Shown piece after piece: positions 1 through 6,418 of a DNA stretch of 6,418 bases (positions are counted from its first letter, which is position 1; every line of letters starts with the position of its first letter). Position numbers and translations under genes: made by a program. The notes below the pieces were generated by a model, which was not told the DNA's origin, searched no databases, and was given only the letters and a program-made list of their open reading frames with translations. Origin of the DNA: Pseudomonadota bacterium (GTDB lineage: Bacteria > Pseudomonadota > Alphaproteobacteria > Rhizobiales > Hyphomicrobiaceae); assembly GCA_021813195.1 (NCBI GenBank), contig JAKALI010000246.1:1-6418 (forward strand). Direction: 5' to 3'.

Positions 1-1078
1 GTTCGGCCAGGGCTTTCGTGGCTGCGATCTTCATCTGATCGTTGATCGTGCGCGCCTGCACGTCGAGCGCGCCGCGGAAGATGAAGGGAAAGCCCAACAC
101 GTTGTTGACCTGGTTGGGATAGTCGGAGCGTCCTGTCGCCATGATGGCGTCTTTCCGCACCGCCAGCACCTCTTCCGGGGTGATCTCGGGATCGGGATTA
201 GCCATGGCGAAGATGATCGGCTTGTCGGCCATGCTGCGCACCATGTCCGGCGTCACCGCACCCTTTACCGAGAGCCCGAAAAACGCATCAGCGCCATCGA
301 GAGCTTCCGCGAGCGAGCGGGCCTTCGTGCGCGACGCGTAGGCCGACTTCCACTGATTCATGCCGTCCTTGCGGCCCTGGTAGATCACGCCCTTGGTATC
401 GCACAGGATTGCGTTGTGACGAGGCATGCCGAGCGTCACCAAAAGCTCAAGGCAAGCGATGCCGGCGGCGCCGGCCCCATTGACGACCAGCCGGAAATTT
501 TCGATCGATCGCCCCGTCAGGTCGAGCGCGTTCAGCAGGCCGGCCGCGGCGATGATGGCCGTCCCATGCTGGTCATCATGAAAAACAGGGATGTCCAGCA
601 GTTCTTTAAGCTTTTCTTCGATGACGAAGCAATCGGGCGCTTTGATATCCTCAAGATTGATGCCGCCGAATGTTGGAGAGAGGTAGCGCACGCAATTGAT
701 GAAGGCTTCGATGTCCTCGGTGTCGACAAGCAGATCGGTGGCATCGATATCCGCAAAGCGCTTAAAGAGCGCGCCCTTGCCCTCCATGACCGGCTTGGAA
801 GCCAAGGCTCCGAGATTGCCAAGCCCAAGAATTGCCGTGCCATTGGACACGACGGCAACGAGATTCCCCTTGTTCGTATAATCGTAGGCGAGCGCGGGAT
901 TCTCCGCGATGGCTTCGACGGGCACAGCGACGCCGGGCGAATAGGCAAGCGAGAGGTCCCGCTGGGTCGCCAAGGGCTTGGTCGGGGTGATCTCGAGCTT
1001 GCCCGGCTTTCCGCGGGCGTGAAACTGGAGGGCTTCCTGGGCCGTGATACGGGCCGAAGCGGGGGGCTTGATCGCCAT
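1..1078 (-). CDS. maeB: NADP-type malic enzyme, MaeB/Tme class (N-terminal part, gene cut by window edge)
   Basis: Oxidatively decarboxylates malate to pyruvate in the cytoplasm with NAD(P)+ and a divalent metal, feeding C4 dicarboxylates into the pyruvate and acetyl-CoA pool. Reading the minus strand from ATG at 1078-1076 gives 359 open codons up to the window edge. Residues about 18-160 form the malic enzyme N-terminal domain. They include the [10 protein letters not shown] segment with probable catalytic Tyr46, and the GLGNLG...KPVMEGK segment with probable catalytic Lys101. Probable metal ligands are Glu143, Asp144 and Asp169 (in HDDQHGTA). The NAD(P)-binding Rossmann domain follows, with [10 protein letters not shown] at 200-209 and ANPDPEIT from 293. 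Full-length MaeB proteins are about 760 residues and end in a phosphotransacetylase-like domain, which would lie beyond the left edge. The ATG has no strong Shine-Dalgarno, but its protein start matches the family. The gene is divergent from mutS. NADP versus NAD preference (Tme versus Dme) cannot be decided here, so the symbol names the class. Confidence 0.95.
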   Translation of the reverse strand, partial: MAIKPPASARITAQEALQFHARGKPGKLEITPTKPLATQRDLSLAYSPGVAVPVEAIAENPALAYDYTNKGNLVAVVSNGTAILGLGNLGALASKPVMEGKGALFKRFADIDATDLLVDTEDIEAFINCVRYLSPTFGGINLEDIKAPDCFVIEEKLKELLDIPVFHDDQHGTAIIAAAGLLNALDLTGRSIENFRLVVNGAGAAGIACLELLVTLGMPRHNAILCDTKGVIYQGRKDGMNQWKSAYASRTKARSLAEALDGADAFFGLSVKGAVTPDMVRSMADKPIIFAMANPDPEITPEEVLAVRKDAIMATGRSDYPNQVNNVLGFPFIFRGALDVQARTINDQMKIAATKALAE

Positions 1079-1189
1079 GGGAACTCTGTTCTGGAATAAG
1101 AAGGGGGTTGTCAGCGCCGTCCGGCTGGACCAAAGGCAGCAAACAGGTGTGTCGGCCAGGTTTGTCAGCGCAGATTGCTGCGACGCGAT

Positions 1190-1218
1190 ATCCTAAGACC
1201 CGGCGCAGGATTTCTCAA
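1190..1218 (-). promoter_or_regulatory. Candidate sigma-70-like promoter of maeB
   Basis: On the minus strand TTGAGA (1218-1213, 5 of 6 matches to the -35 consensus) is followed after exactly 17 bases by TAGGAT (1195-1190, 4 of 6 matches to the -10 consensus). Transcription would start near 1183 and leave a leader of about 105 nt before the maeB ATG. The position and spacing are good, but this is a match by eye in a GC-rich genome, where promoter consensus is loose. Confidence 0.45.
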
Positions 1219-1267
1219 CACGGCCGGGCTGCTACTTTATGGTGCAGGACGTGGGTCGTGAGGCTGA

Positions 1268-1289
1268 AGAGCGGAGAGCCTTCCGCTCT
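1268..1289 (+). other. Perfect 8-bp stem-loop upstream of mutS
   Basis: AGAGCGGA at 1268-1275 and its exact reverse complement TCCGCTCT at 1282-1289 flank a 6-base loop. The hairpin ends 33 bases before the chosen mutS ATG, so it would lie in the mutS leader RNA or act as a DNA inverted repeat. No T-run follows on either strand, so it is not an intrinsic terminator. If translation of mutS began at the upstream ATG at 1239 it would be coding sequence instead. A regulatory role is inference only. Confidence 0.4.
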
Positions 1290-1322
1290 GCGCATCGTGG
1301 CAGGCAGGTTTCGGGGACAGGT

Positions 1323-4205
1323 ATGGCACGACGCATCAAGCCTGCGCTTCAGGGGGATGAACGCTCACGCGCGCCGGCAGATGATGTAGGGTCTGGTGCG
1401 CTGCAAAGCGTCGCGCGTCAGTCCGAGAGCGAGCCTGTCGCGGCACCAGCCATCGAGGATGCCACGCCTTCGATGGCGCAATACCTGGAGATCAAGGCTG
1501 CCAATCCCGACAGCCTGCTGTGGTATCGCATGGGGGACTTCTATGAGTTGTTCTTTGAAGACGCGGTCGCCGCGTCGGCTGCGCTCGGCATCGTGCTGAC
1601 CAAGCGTGGCAAGCATCAAGGTGCCGACATTCCCATGTGCGGGGTGCCGATCCACCGCGCTGATGAATATCTGCAGCGCCTCATTCGTCAGGGTTTTCGT
1701 GTGGCGGTGTGCGAGCAGCTCGAAGACCCAGCTGAGGCCCGCAAACGCGGCTCGAAAGCCGTTGTCAAACGCGACGTGGTGCGGCTGGTCACACCCGGCA
1801 CGTTGACGGAGGACTCGCTTCTCGACGCCAAGGCGCGGAATTATTTGACGGCAGTCTTTCGTTCGCCGGCTGCCACTGGCTGTGCGGCCGGGCCGCTATG
1901 TGCGGAGAGTCGTCTTGGCCTTGCCTCGCTGGACATTTCGACCGGGGAGTTGGAAACAACTGAGCTGTCGGGTCTTGATTTGCCGGGCGAACTGATGCGG
2001 CTGGAGCCACGGGAGATCCTGGCGACGGACGATACATTGAGCGATGGCGAGTTGAAACGTTGGATCGGCGTGTGTGGGGCGGCCGCCACGCCGGTGCCAA
2101 CGCAGTTCTTCGACAGTCTCGCCGGCGAGCATACGCTCAAGACGCAGCTCAAGGTTGCCACGCTGAAAGCATTCGGTGAGTTCACACGTAGTGAGCTCGC
2201 GGCCGCAGCCGCTCTGTTGCGTTATGTCGATCTGACCCAGATCGGGGCTAAGCCTGCACTTCGTCCCCCAAAGCGCTCGGGACCGGGCAGCACGCTCACC
2301 ATCGATGCGGCGACCCGTACGAGTTTGGAATTGATGCGGTCCTATGCGGGCGATCGTCAGGGCAGTCTGCTTGCTGCAATCGATCGCACGGTGACGGCTG
2401 CCGGTGCACGCGAACTCGCAGCGCGGCTTTCATCACCGCTGACGAACGTTTCGGCGATCGAGCAGCGCCTCGACGCGGTGGCATTTTTTGTCGAAGAGGC
2501 CGTGTTACGCCATACGGTGCGGGAACTCTTACGTGGCGCACCCGATATCGCACGGGCTTTGTCGCGATTGTCGTTTGGGCGCGGAGGCCCGCGCGATCTC
2601 GCAGCCATTCGCGATGGCCTCAAAGCTGCACGCAGCGTGCATGATGAAATCACAGGCAGGCTGAGCCCATTGGGCCCCTCACCTGAGATTGCTCGCATCC
2701 TCGCAGGGTTGGACCAGGCTGATCGAGCGTTGGCGCAACGTCTGGATGCTGCGCTCGTGGATGATCCACCGCACGTGCGGCGCGATGGCGGCTTTGTCCG
2801 CGAGGGATACCACACAGCGCTCGATGAGGCCCGCACCTTGCGCAGTGAAAGTCGCGGAATTATCGCAGGGCTGGAGAGCCGCTACAGCGAAGAGACAGGC
2901 GTAAAGTCGCTCAAGATCCGCCACAACAACATTCTGGGCTATTACATCGAGGTTTCTACGCTGCAGGCGAAAGTCCTCACCTCAGCGCCGCACGATGCGG
3001 TTTTCCGTCATCGTCAGACGATGGCGAATGCCATGCGCTTCACAACGCCAGAGCTGGTCGATATCGAAGGGCGCATCGCCGCTGCGGCGGAGCGGGCGCT
3101 GGCACTGGAACAAGAGATATTTCAGGACCTAGCAACGGCGGTCGCCGCGAACGAAGCAGCGATTCATGCGGTTGCGGGAGCACTGGCCGAATGCGATGTG
3201 CTCACCTCTCTCGCGGAACTCGCCGTAACGGAGCGCTACGTGCGGCCGACGATCAGCGAAGGTGTCACTTTCGAGATCCGCGGCGGGCGACATCCCGTCG
3301 TTGAGCAGGCGCTTGAAAGATCCCGCAGCGGCGCGTTCATCGAGAATGATTGCATCCTCGGTTTTGAGGCAAGGAAGCGGACCGGTTTTGACGAGGAGAC
3401 GACCCAGCGGATTTGGCTCGTTACCGGGCCCAACATGGCGGGTAAGTCGACCTTCCTGCGCCAGAATGCGCTCATCACCGTTCTCGCCCAGATGGGCAGC
3501 TTCGTGCCCGCGCGCTCGGCACACATCGGGGTCGTTGATCGCTTATTCTCGCGGGTGGGGGCTGCCGACGATCTGGCGCGGGGGCGATCGACCTTCATGG
3601 TCGAGATGGTCGAGACTGCAGGCATCCTTAATCAAGCGACCGAACGCTCACTCGTTATTCTCGACGAAATCGGGCGCGGTACCGCGACGTTCGACGGGCT
3701 GTCGATCGCCTGGGCGACGGTTGAATATCTCCACGAGGTCGTACGCTGCCGGACCCTCTTCGCCACCCACTATCACGAAATGACGGCACTCGCCGGACGT
3801 CTTAAGGATGTCGGCAACGTCACCATGGACGTGAAGGAGTGGCAGGACGAGATCGTCTTTCTGCACAAAGTGCGCCCTGGCGCGGCGGATCGCTCATACG
3901 GCATTCAGGTCGCCAAGCTCGCGGGACTGCCTCAGCCTGTCATCGCGCGCGCGAGAGAGGTGCTGGAACTCCTGGAAACGAGTGAAGCAGAGGGCTCCCG
4001 CCGCCATAGTCTGCTGGACGATCTGCCCCTCTTCGCCGCCGCACGGCCTCGCAGTTCGTCCAGGGGACACAACACTCCTGCCGCTGGAGAGGCATCCGCT
4101 GTGGAGGCTGCGCTCGCCGCACTCAATCCGGACGAACTTACCCCGAAAGCCGCGCTCGATGCGCTCTATGAGTTAAAGCGCCTCGCTTCCCAAGCAAAGA
4201 ACTGA
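1323..4205 (+). CDS. mutS: DNA mismatch repair protein MutS
   Basis: Cytoplasmic dimer that recognises mispaired or looped-out bases and, through ATP-driven clamp formation, recruits MutL to start strand-directed repair. The 960-residue product is complete. Mismatch-binding domain I begins near residue 51 and carries the Phe-x-Glu motif (Phe73, Glu75 in GDFYELF). The connector, core and clamp domains follow (about 175-650). The ATPase domain has Walker A GPNMAGKST (702-710, Lys708), Walker B LVILDEIGRGT (Asp781, Glu782) and the switch histidine His816 in ATHYH. A late DDLPLF (899-904) resembles a beta-clamp-binding motif, and the C-terminal ELTPKAALDALYELKRL segment is the usual dimerisation tail. 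A charged loop precedes Walker A and looks longer than in E. coli MutS. Start choice: ATG 1323 follows GGGGACAGG. ATG 1239 lacks a Shine-Dalgarno. ATG 1473 (910 residues) starts right at domain I but its GAGGA is 13 bases away. Residues 1-50 look disordered. Confidence 0.97.
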   Translation: MARRIKPALQGDERSRAPADDVGSGALQSVARQSESEPVAAPAIEDATPSMAQYLEIKAANPDSLLWYRMGDFYELFFEDAVAASAALGIVLTKRGKHQGADIPMCGVPIHRADEYLQRLIRQGFRVAVCEQLEDPAEARKRGSKAVVKRDVVRLVTPGTLTEDSLLDAKARNYLTAVFRSPAATGCAAGPLCAESRLGLASLDISTGELETTELSGLDLPGELMRLEPREILATDDTLSDGELKRWIGVCGAAATPVPTQFFDSLAGEHTLKTQLKVATLKAFGEFTRSELAAAAALLRYVDLTQIGAKPALRPPKRSGPGSTLTIDAATRTSLELMRSYAGDRQGSLLAAIDRTVTAAGARELAARLSSPLTNVSAIEQRLDAVAFFVEEAVLRHTVRELLRGAPDIARALSRLSFGRGGPRDLAAIRDGLKAARSVHDEITGRLSPLGPSPEIARILAGLDQADRALAQRLDAALVDDPPHVRRDGGFVREGYHTALDEARTLRSESRGIIAGLESRYSEETGVKSLKIRHNNILGYYIEVSTLQAKVLTSAPHDAVFRHRQTMANAMRFTTPELVDIEGRIAAAAERALALEQEIFQDLATAVAANEAAIHAVAGALAECDVLTSLAELAVTERYVRPTISEGVTFEIRGGRHPVVEQALERSRSGAFIENDCILGFEARKRTGFDEETTQRIWLVTGPNMAGKSTFLRQNALITVLAQMGSFVPARSAHIGVVDRLFSRVGAADDLARGRSTFMVEMVETAGILNQATERSLVILDEIGRGTATFDGLSIAWATVEYLHEVVRCRTLFATHYHEMTALAGRLKDVGNVTMDVKEWQDEIVFLHKVRPGAADRSYGIQVAKLAGLPQPVIARAREVLELLETSEAEGSRRHSLLDDLPLFAAARPRSSSRGHNTPAAGEASAVEAALAALNPDELTPKAALDALYELKRLASQAKN

Positions 4206-4275
4206 GGCCAAATGGGGTTGAGGTCGCCGCCCGAGCCGCTTGCCCCCTTGCCTTCCGTGTGGCGAGGATTATGAG

Positions 4276-4291
4276 GGTCGAAGCTTTGACC
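4276..4291. other. 16-nt near-palindrome in the mutS-lemA spacer
   Basis: GGTCGAAGCTTTGACC is self-complementary except for one symmetric pair (4280/4287), which would be a G-U wobble in RNA. It lies just before the lemA Shine-Dalgarno. The whole spacer 4206-4311 is 106 bases. In it I see no convincing intrinsic terminator for mutS and no well-spaced -35/-10 pair for lemA. The palindrome could be an operator half-site pair or chance. No function is assigned. Confidence 0.3.
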
Positions 4292-4297
4292 GTGACT

Positions 4298-4302
4298 GGA
4301 GG
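4298..4302 (+). promoter_or_regulatory. Shine-Dalgarno deciding the LemA start
   Basis: GGAGG ends 9 bases before ATG 4312 and is the strongest ribosome binding site in the window. It supports ATG 4312 over the in-frame TTG at 4240. The chosen start also places a lipoprotein signal peptide directly at the N-terminus. Confidence 0.75.
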
Positions 4303-4311
4303 CCCTTCGCC

Positions 4312-4935
4312 ATGACCGCACGTGCCGTGTCTGACAATTTCCGCAGCTGCAGGATCGCTGCGGTTCTACTTCTCGCGGCATTACTCGCCGGTTGCGGGAT
4401 CAACAACATTCCCACCTACGAGCAAAGCGCGAAGGCCGCTTGGTCGGAGGTGCTGAATACTTACAAGAGCCGCGCGGACTTGGTGCCGAACCTCGTCGAG
4501 ACGGTCAAAGGTTTTGCCGAGCAGGAGCGTAAGGTCTTAAACGAGGTCATTGAGGCGCGCGCCAAGGCCACAAGTGTGCAAGTACCGCCGGACATTCTCA
4601 CCAACCCGGAAGCCATGAAGAATTTTCAAGAGGCGCAGGGTCAGCTCGGCGGTGCGCTTGGCCGCCTGCTCGCCGTCATCGAACGTTATCCTGACATCAA
4701 GTCCGGCCAGAATTTCCTAGCTCTGCAGAGTCAGCTCGAAGGAATCGAGAACAAGATCCGTATTGCGCGCAGCGATTACATCCAGGCGGTGCGGCAGTAC
4801 AATACTGAGCTCACAACCATTCCCGGTCGCTGGTGGCGTGCCTTCATGTATCCAGACAAGGTGGAGATGGCGCTGTTCGACATTACGCCAGAGGAGCAAG
4901 CGACACCCAAGGTGGACTTCGGAACGAGCAAGTGA
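4312..4935 (+). CDS. LemA family lipoprotein
   Basis: A 207-residue protein of the LemA family (mostly helical, membrane-tethered, exact biochemical role unknown). Residues 1-28 are a lipoprotein signal: basic residues Arg11 and Arg14, a hydrophobic run from about 15 to 26, and the lipobox L25-A26-G27-C28. Cys28 should therefore be lipidated. Gly at +2 gives no inner-membrane retention signal, so outer-membrane sorting is possible. The family signature is clear: GINNIP at 29-34, then YKSRADLVPNLVETVKGFA from 51, which starts the long helical bundle. LQSQLEGIENKIRIARSDY and RQYNTELTTIPGRWW come in the C-terminal half. The length is close to the usual 185-200. Many LemA proteins have an N-terminal transmembrane anchor; the lipobox is an alternative anchor. 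The stop codon overlaps the start of the TPM gene, suggesting co-expression. Family membership is secure; the pathway is not known. Confidence 0.93.
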   Translation: MTARAVSDNFRSCRIAAVLLLAALLAGCGINNIPTYEQSAKAAWSEVLNTYKSRADLVPNLVETVKGFAEQERKVLNEVIEARAKATSVQVPPDILTNPEAMKNFQEAQGQLGGALGRLLAVIERYPDIKSGQNFLALQSQLEGIENKIRIARSDYIQAVRQYNTELTTIPGRWWRAFMYPDKVEMALFDITPEEQATPKVDFGTSK

Positions 4936-5759
4936 ACCAGCCTTGGCCGATGCCGGTGCCAGCACTTGCGAGGGCAGCACGCCTGTTGGCCGCGCTCGCT
5001 CTTGTCATCTGCTTGCTCTGGCCGGTGCTCGCGGTTGCTGCTGATCCGGTCTTTCCTGAACTGACCGGCCGCATTGTCGATAATGCCGATCTCCTTTCGG
5101 CCGACGATGAGCAGCGTATTGAAGCTGAACTGCAAGCGCTCGAGGCGGCCTCCAGCGATCAGCTTGCTGTCGTGACGCTCCCCTCTCTGCAGGGCTTCAC
5201 GATCGAAGAGTTCGGCTACAAGCTCGGCCGTCACTGGGGCATTGGGCAAGCCGGCGTGGACAACGGTGTCCTACTCCTGGTGGCACCGAATGAACGCAAA
5301 GTTCGTATCGAGGTCGGCAAGCGGCTTGAACCCGTTCTGACCGACGCGCTTTCCAAGCTCATCATTACCAATGCGATTCTGCCCGCCTTCCGACGTGGAG
5401 ACTTTGCCGCCGGTATTGAGGCGGGTGTGCGCGATATCAAGGATGTGCTGCTGGGCGACGTTGAAGCGGTCAAGCGGCGCGCGGCCGGTGGCAGACCCGC
5501 GCAAGGCCCCGATTGGATTGGCCTGCACATCATCGCAATCTGGATCGCGATTGTTCTCTATTTGATGTGGGTGCAGGCGCAGGAAGCGGGGAAGTATCCC
5601 AATACGTTGGATGAGTACGGCCGGCCGCGTCGCCGAGGCGGGCGACGCGTCATCATCGTGCCCGGCGGGTCCGGGGGGTGGAGCGGTGGGGGAGGTGGCC
5701 GCGGATGGTCGGGTGGCGGCGGAACCTTCAGTGGCGGTGGCGCATCGGGAAGCTGGTAG
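4932..5759 (+). CDS. Secreted, membrane-anchored TPM-domain protein (YgcG-like)
   Basis: A 275-residue protein. A signal peptide with hydrophobic core 18-36 ends at AVA-AD (cleavage about 36/37). The TPM domain (TLP18.3/Psb32/MOLO-1 family) spans about 40-170, with VDNADLLS at 49-56, GVDNGVLLLVAPNERKVRIE from 108 and RGDFAAGI at 155-162. A transmembrane helix follows at about 196-214, then a basic stretch (RPRRRGGRR) and a Gly/Ser/Trp-rich tail from 245 ending in GASGSW, typical of this family. Inferred topology: TPM domain in the periplasm, tail in the cytoplasm. The plant member TLP18.3 has been linked to phosphatase activity and photosystem II repair; the bacterial function is unsettled. 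Start: GTG 4932 shares a 4-base GTGA overlap with the LemA stop, implying translational coupling. There is no strong Shine-Dalgarno. ATG 4950 is an in-frame alternative that keeps the signal peptide. Confidence 0.92.
   Translation: MNQPWPMPVPALARAARLLAALALVICLLWPVLAVAADPVFPELTGRIVDNADLLSADDEQRIEAELQALEAASSDQLAVVTLPSLQGFTIEEFGYKLGRHWGIGQAGVDNGVLLLVAPNERKVRIEVGKRLEPVLTDALSKLIITNAILPAFRRGDFAAGIEAGVRDIKDVLLGDVEAVKRRAAGGRPAQGPDWIGLHIIAIWIAIVLYLMWVQAQEAGKYPNTLDEYGRPRRRGGRRVIIVPGGSGGWSGGGGGRGWSGGGGTFSGGGASGSW
5664..5756 (+). repeat. Gly/Ser/Trp-rich low-complexity tail coding region
   Basis: Residues 245-275 of the first TPM protein are almost all Gly, Ser, Trp and Arg, with repeated W-S-G-G-G-G units and a final GASGSW. 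The DNA is strongly G-rich on the coding strand. Such tails are usual at the end of YgcG-like TPM proteins; they are probably flexible or involved in protein contacts. This is low-complexity coding sequence, not a mobile or tandem DNA repeat. Confidence 0.8.
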
Positions 5760-5775
5760 AGAGGCAAGACGCAAG

Positions 5776-6396
5776 ATGACGAACCTGCTTTCGGATGCCG
5801 ATCGAGCGCGCATTTCTGCTGCGATCCAGCAGGCCGAGAAAAAAACTTCGGGCGAGATCGTCGCCGTCTTGAGCCGCGAGAGCGACACCTACTTGTTCGC
5901 ACCGTTTCTGTGGGCAGCCGTGTTGGCGCTGATCGTCCCTTGGCCGCTCATCTATTTCACGTGGTGGCCCGTCGCTTGGATCTATCTTGCCCAGCTCGCG
6001 ACCTTCGCGTTCATCTTTGCAATGACGCTGCCGCGGCCGGTGCGCTATGGCCTCGTACCGAAGTCCGTCAAGGAGCAGCGCGCCTACCGCCGCGCCGTCG
6101 AGCAATTCCTGGTTCAAAGCCTGCACACCACGCCGGATCGGACCGGGGTGCTGATTTACGTCTCGGTCGCCGAACGCTACGCGGTGATATTGGCTGATAC
6201 GGCCATTGACGCTGCGGTTGAGCGGGCAACGTGGCAGAACATTGTTGATGCGTTGACGCACCATATCGCAAGCGGTCGCGCCGGCGAAGGGTTCGTCGAG
6301 GCAATCCATCGCAGCGGCGAGGTGCTGGCAAAGCATTTTCCGCCGCGACCTCGCGACCCCAACGTTCTACCCGATCATCTCATCGTCCTCGACTGA
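5776..6396 (+). CDS. TPM-like membrane protein with an inserted two-helix hairpin
   Basis: A 206-residue protein with no signal peptide. Residues 1-38 (LSDADRARISAAI..., SGEIVAVLS) match the first helix and strand of a TPM domain. Two hydrophobic helices follow at about 39-61 and 66-85, rich in Trp, Phe and Pro. Residues 100-190 then resume TPM-like sequence: TGVLIYVSVAERYAVILAD (123-141) matches the GVLLLVAPNERKVRIEVG strand pair of the upstream TPM protein, and GEGFVEAI (170-177) matches its GDFAAGI region. Positive charges just after helix 2 (Arg87, Arg90, Lys96, Lys99, Arg102, Arg105, Arg106) suggest a cytoplasmic C-terminal half. The ATG follows the previous stop by 16 bases, with AGAGAGG as a Shine-Dalgarno 11 bases upstream, so it is probably the third gene of the LemA/TPM operon. 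Biochemical role unknown. The TPM relationship is by alignment by eye. Confidence 0.85.
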   Translation: MTNLLSDADRARISAAIQQAEKKTSGEIVAVLSRESDTYLFAPFLWAAVLALIVPWPLIYFTWWPVAWIYLAQLATFAFIFAMTLPRPVRYGLVPKSVKEQRAYRRAVEQFLVQSLHTTPDRTGVLIYVSVAERYAVILADTAIDAAVERATWQNIVDALTHHIASGRAGEGFVEAIHRSGEVLAKHFPPRPRDPNVLPDHLIVLD

Positions 6397-6418
6397 TCGT
6401 CGATGTTCTGCGAAACGC

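Noticed and set aside
416..1099. A 227-codon open frame on the plus strand, and shorter ones on both strands, across the left kilobase.
   Set aside because: They lie over the malic enzyme, whose minus-strand translation carries all the expected motifs. The others are shadows of a GC-rich coding region, with no recognisable domains.
1239..1322. Upstream extension of mutS to ATG 1239.
   Set aside because: There is no Shine-Dalgarno before it, and the added 28 residues resemble no MutS sequence. The open frame alone is weak evidence at this GC content.
1357..1389. ATG directly behind AGGGGG, giving a 10-residue frame ahead of MutS domain I.
   Set aside because: It is out of frame with mutS and there is no spacing between the G-run and the ATG. 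A leader peptide cannot be supported.
4206..4311. Intrinsic terminator after mutS and a dedicated lemA promoter.
   Set aside because: No GC stem followed by a T-run is present. GATTAT at 4267-4272 could be a -10, but the only TTG-type -35 candidates are 13 or 21 bases away.
5664..5740. G-quadruplex in the G-rich tail of the first TPM gene.
   Set aside because: Runs of three or more G exist but the loops between them are long and irregular. Glycine codons explain the composition.
5611..5775. Upstream extension of the second TPM-like gene by 55 codons.
   Set aside because: It would overlap the Gly-rich end of the previous gene in another frame. ATG 5776 has a Shine-Dalgarno and starts right at the domain.
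1..6418. Mobile element, phage, CRISPR or RNA gene.
   Set aside because: I found no terminal repeats, transposase or integrase motifs, regularly spaced repeats or tRNA-like folds. Nearly all of the sequence is explained by five genes.

Overview
The window looks like chromosomal DNA of an alphaproteobacterium, most likely of the order Hyphomicrobiales (Rhizobiales). The base composition is GC-rich. The malic enzyme and MutS sequences carry alphaproteobacterial wording, and a malic enzyme gene divergent from mutS is an arrangement I recall from rhizobia. The genus cannot be fixed from the sequence alone. I see no tRNA, rRNA, CRISPR array, insertion sequence or phage gene, and composition looks even across the window.

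Layout: (1) 1-1078, minus strand: the N-terminal 359 codons of a large MaeB-type malic enzyme. The gene runs off the left edge, so its C-terminal half is missing. (2) 1079-1322: a divergent intergenic region with a good sigma-70-like promoter candidate for the malic enzyme gene and a perfect 8-bp stem-loop ahead of mutS. (3) 1323-4205, plus strand: a complete mutS for DNA mismatch repair. (4) 4206-4311: a short spacer with a 16-nt near-palindrome and a clear Shine-Dalgarno for the next gene. (5) 4312-6396, plus strand: a tight three-gene set. It encodes a LemA-family lipoprotein, a secreted and membrane-anchored TPM-domain protein with a Gly/Ser/Trp-rich tail, and a second TPM-like protein whose domain is split by a two-helix membrane hairpin. 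The last 22 bases hold nothing recognisable.

How the genes work together: the malic enzyme (C4 to C3 carbon flux) and MutS (replication fidelity) are neighbours with no obvious functional link. The LemA/TPM/TPM set looks like a real operon: the first two genes overlap by 4 bp and the third follows after 16 bp. It probably forms an envelope module of unknown biochemical role. I infer that the two TPM domains face opposite sides of the inner membrane. This is the least understood part of the window, but LemA-TPM neighbours are known elsewhere, so I do not claim a new system. The rest is ordinary housekeeping DNA.
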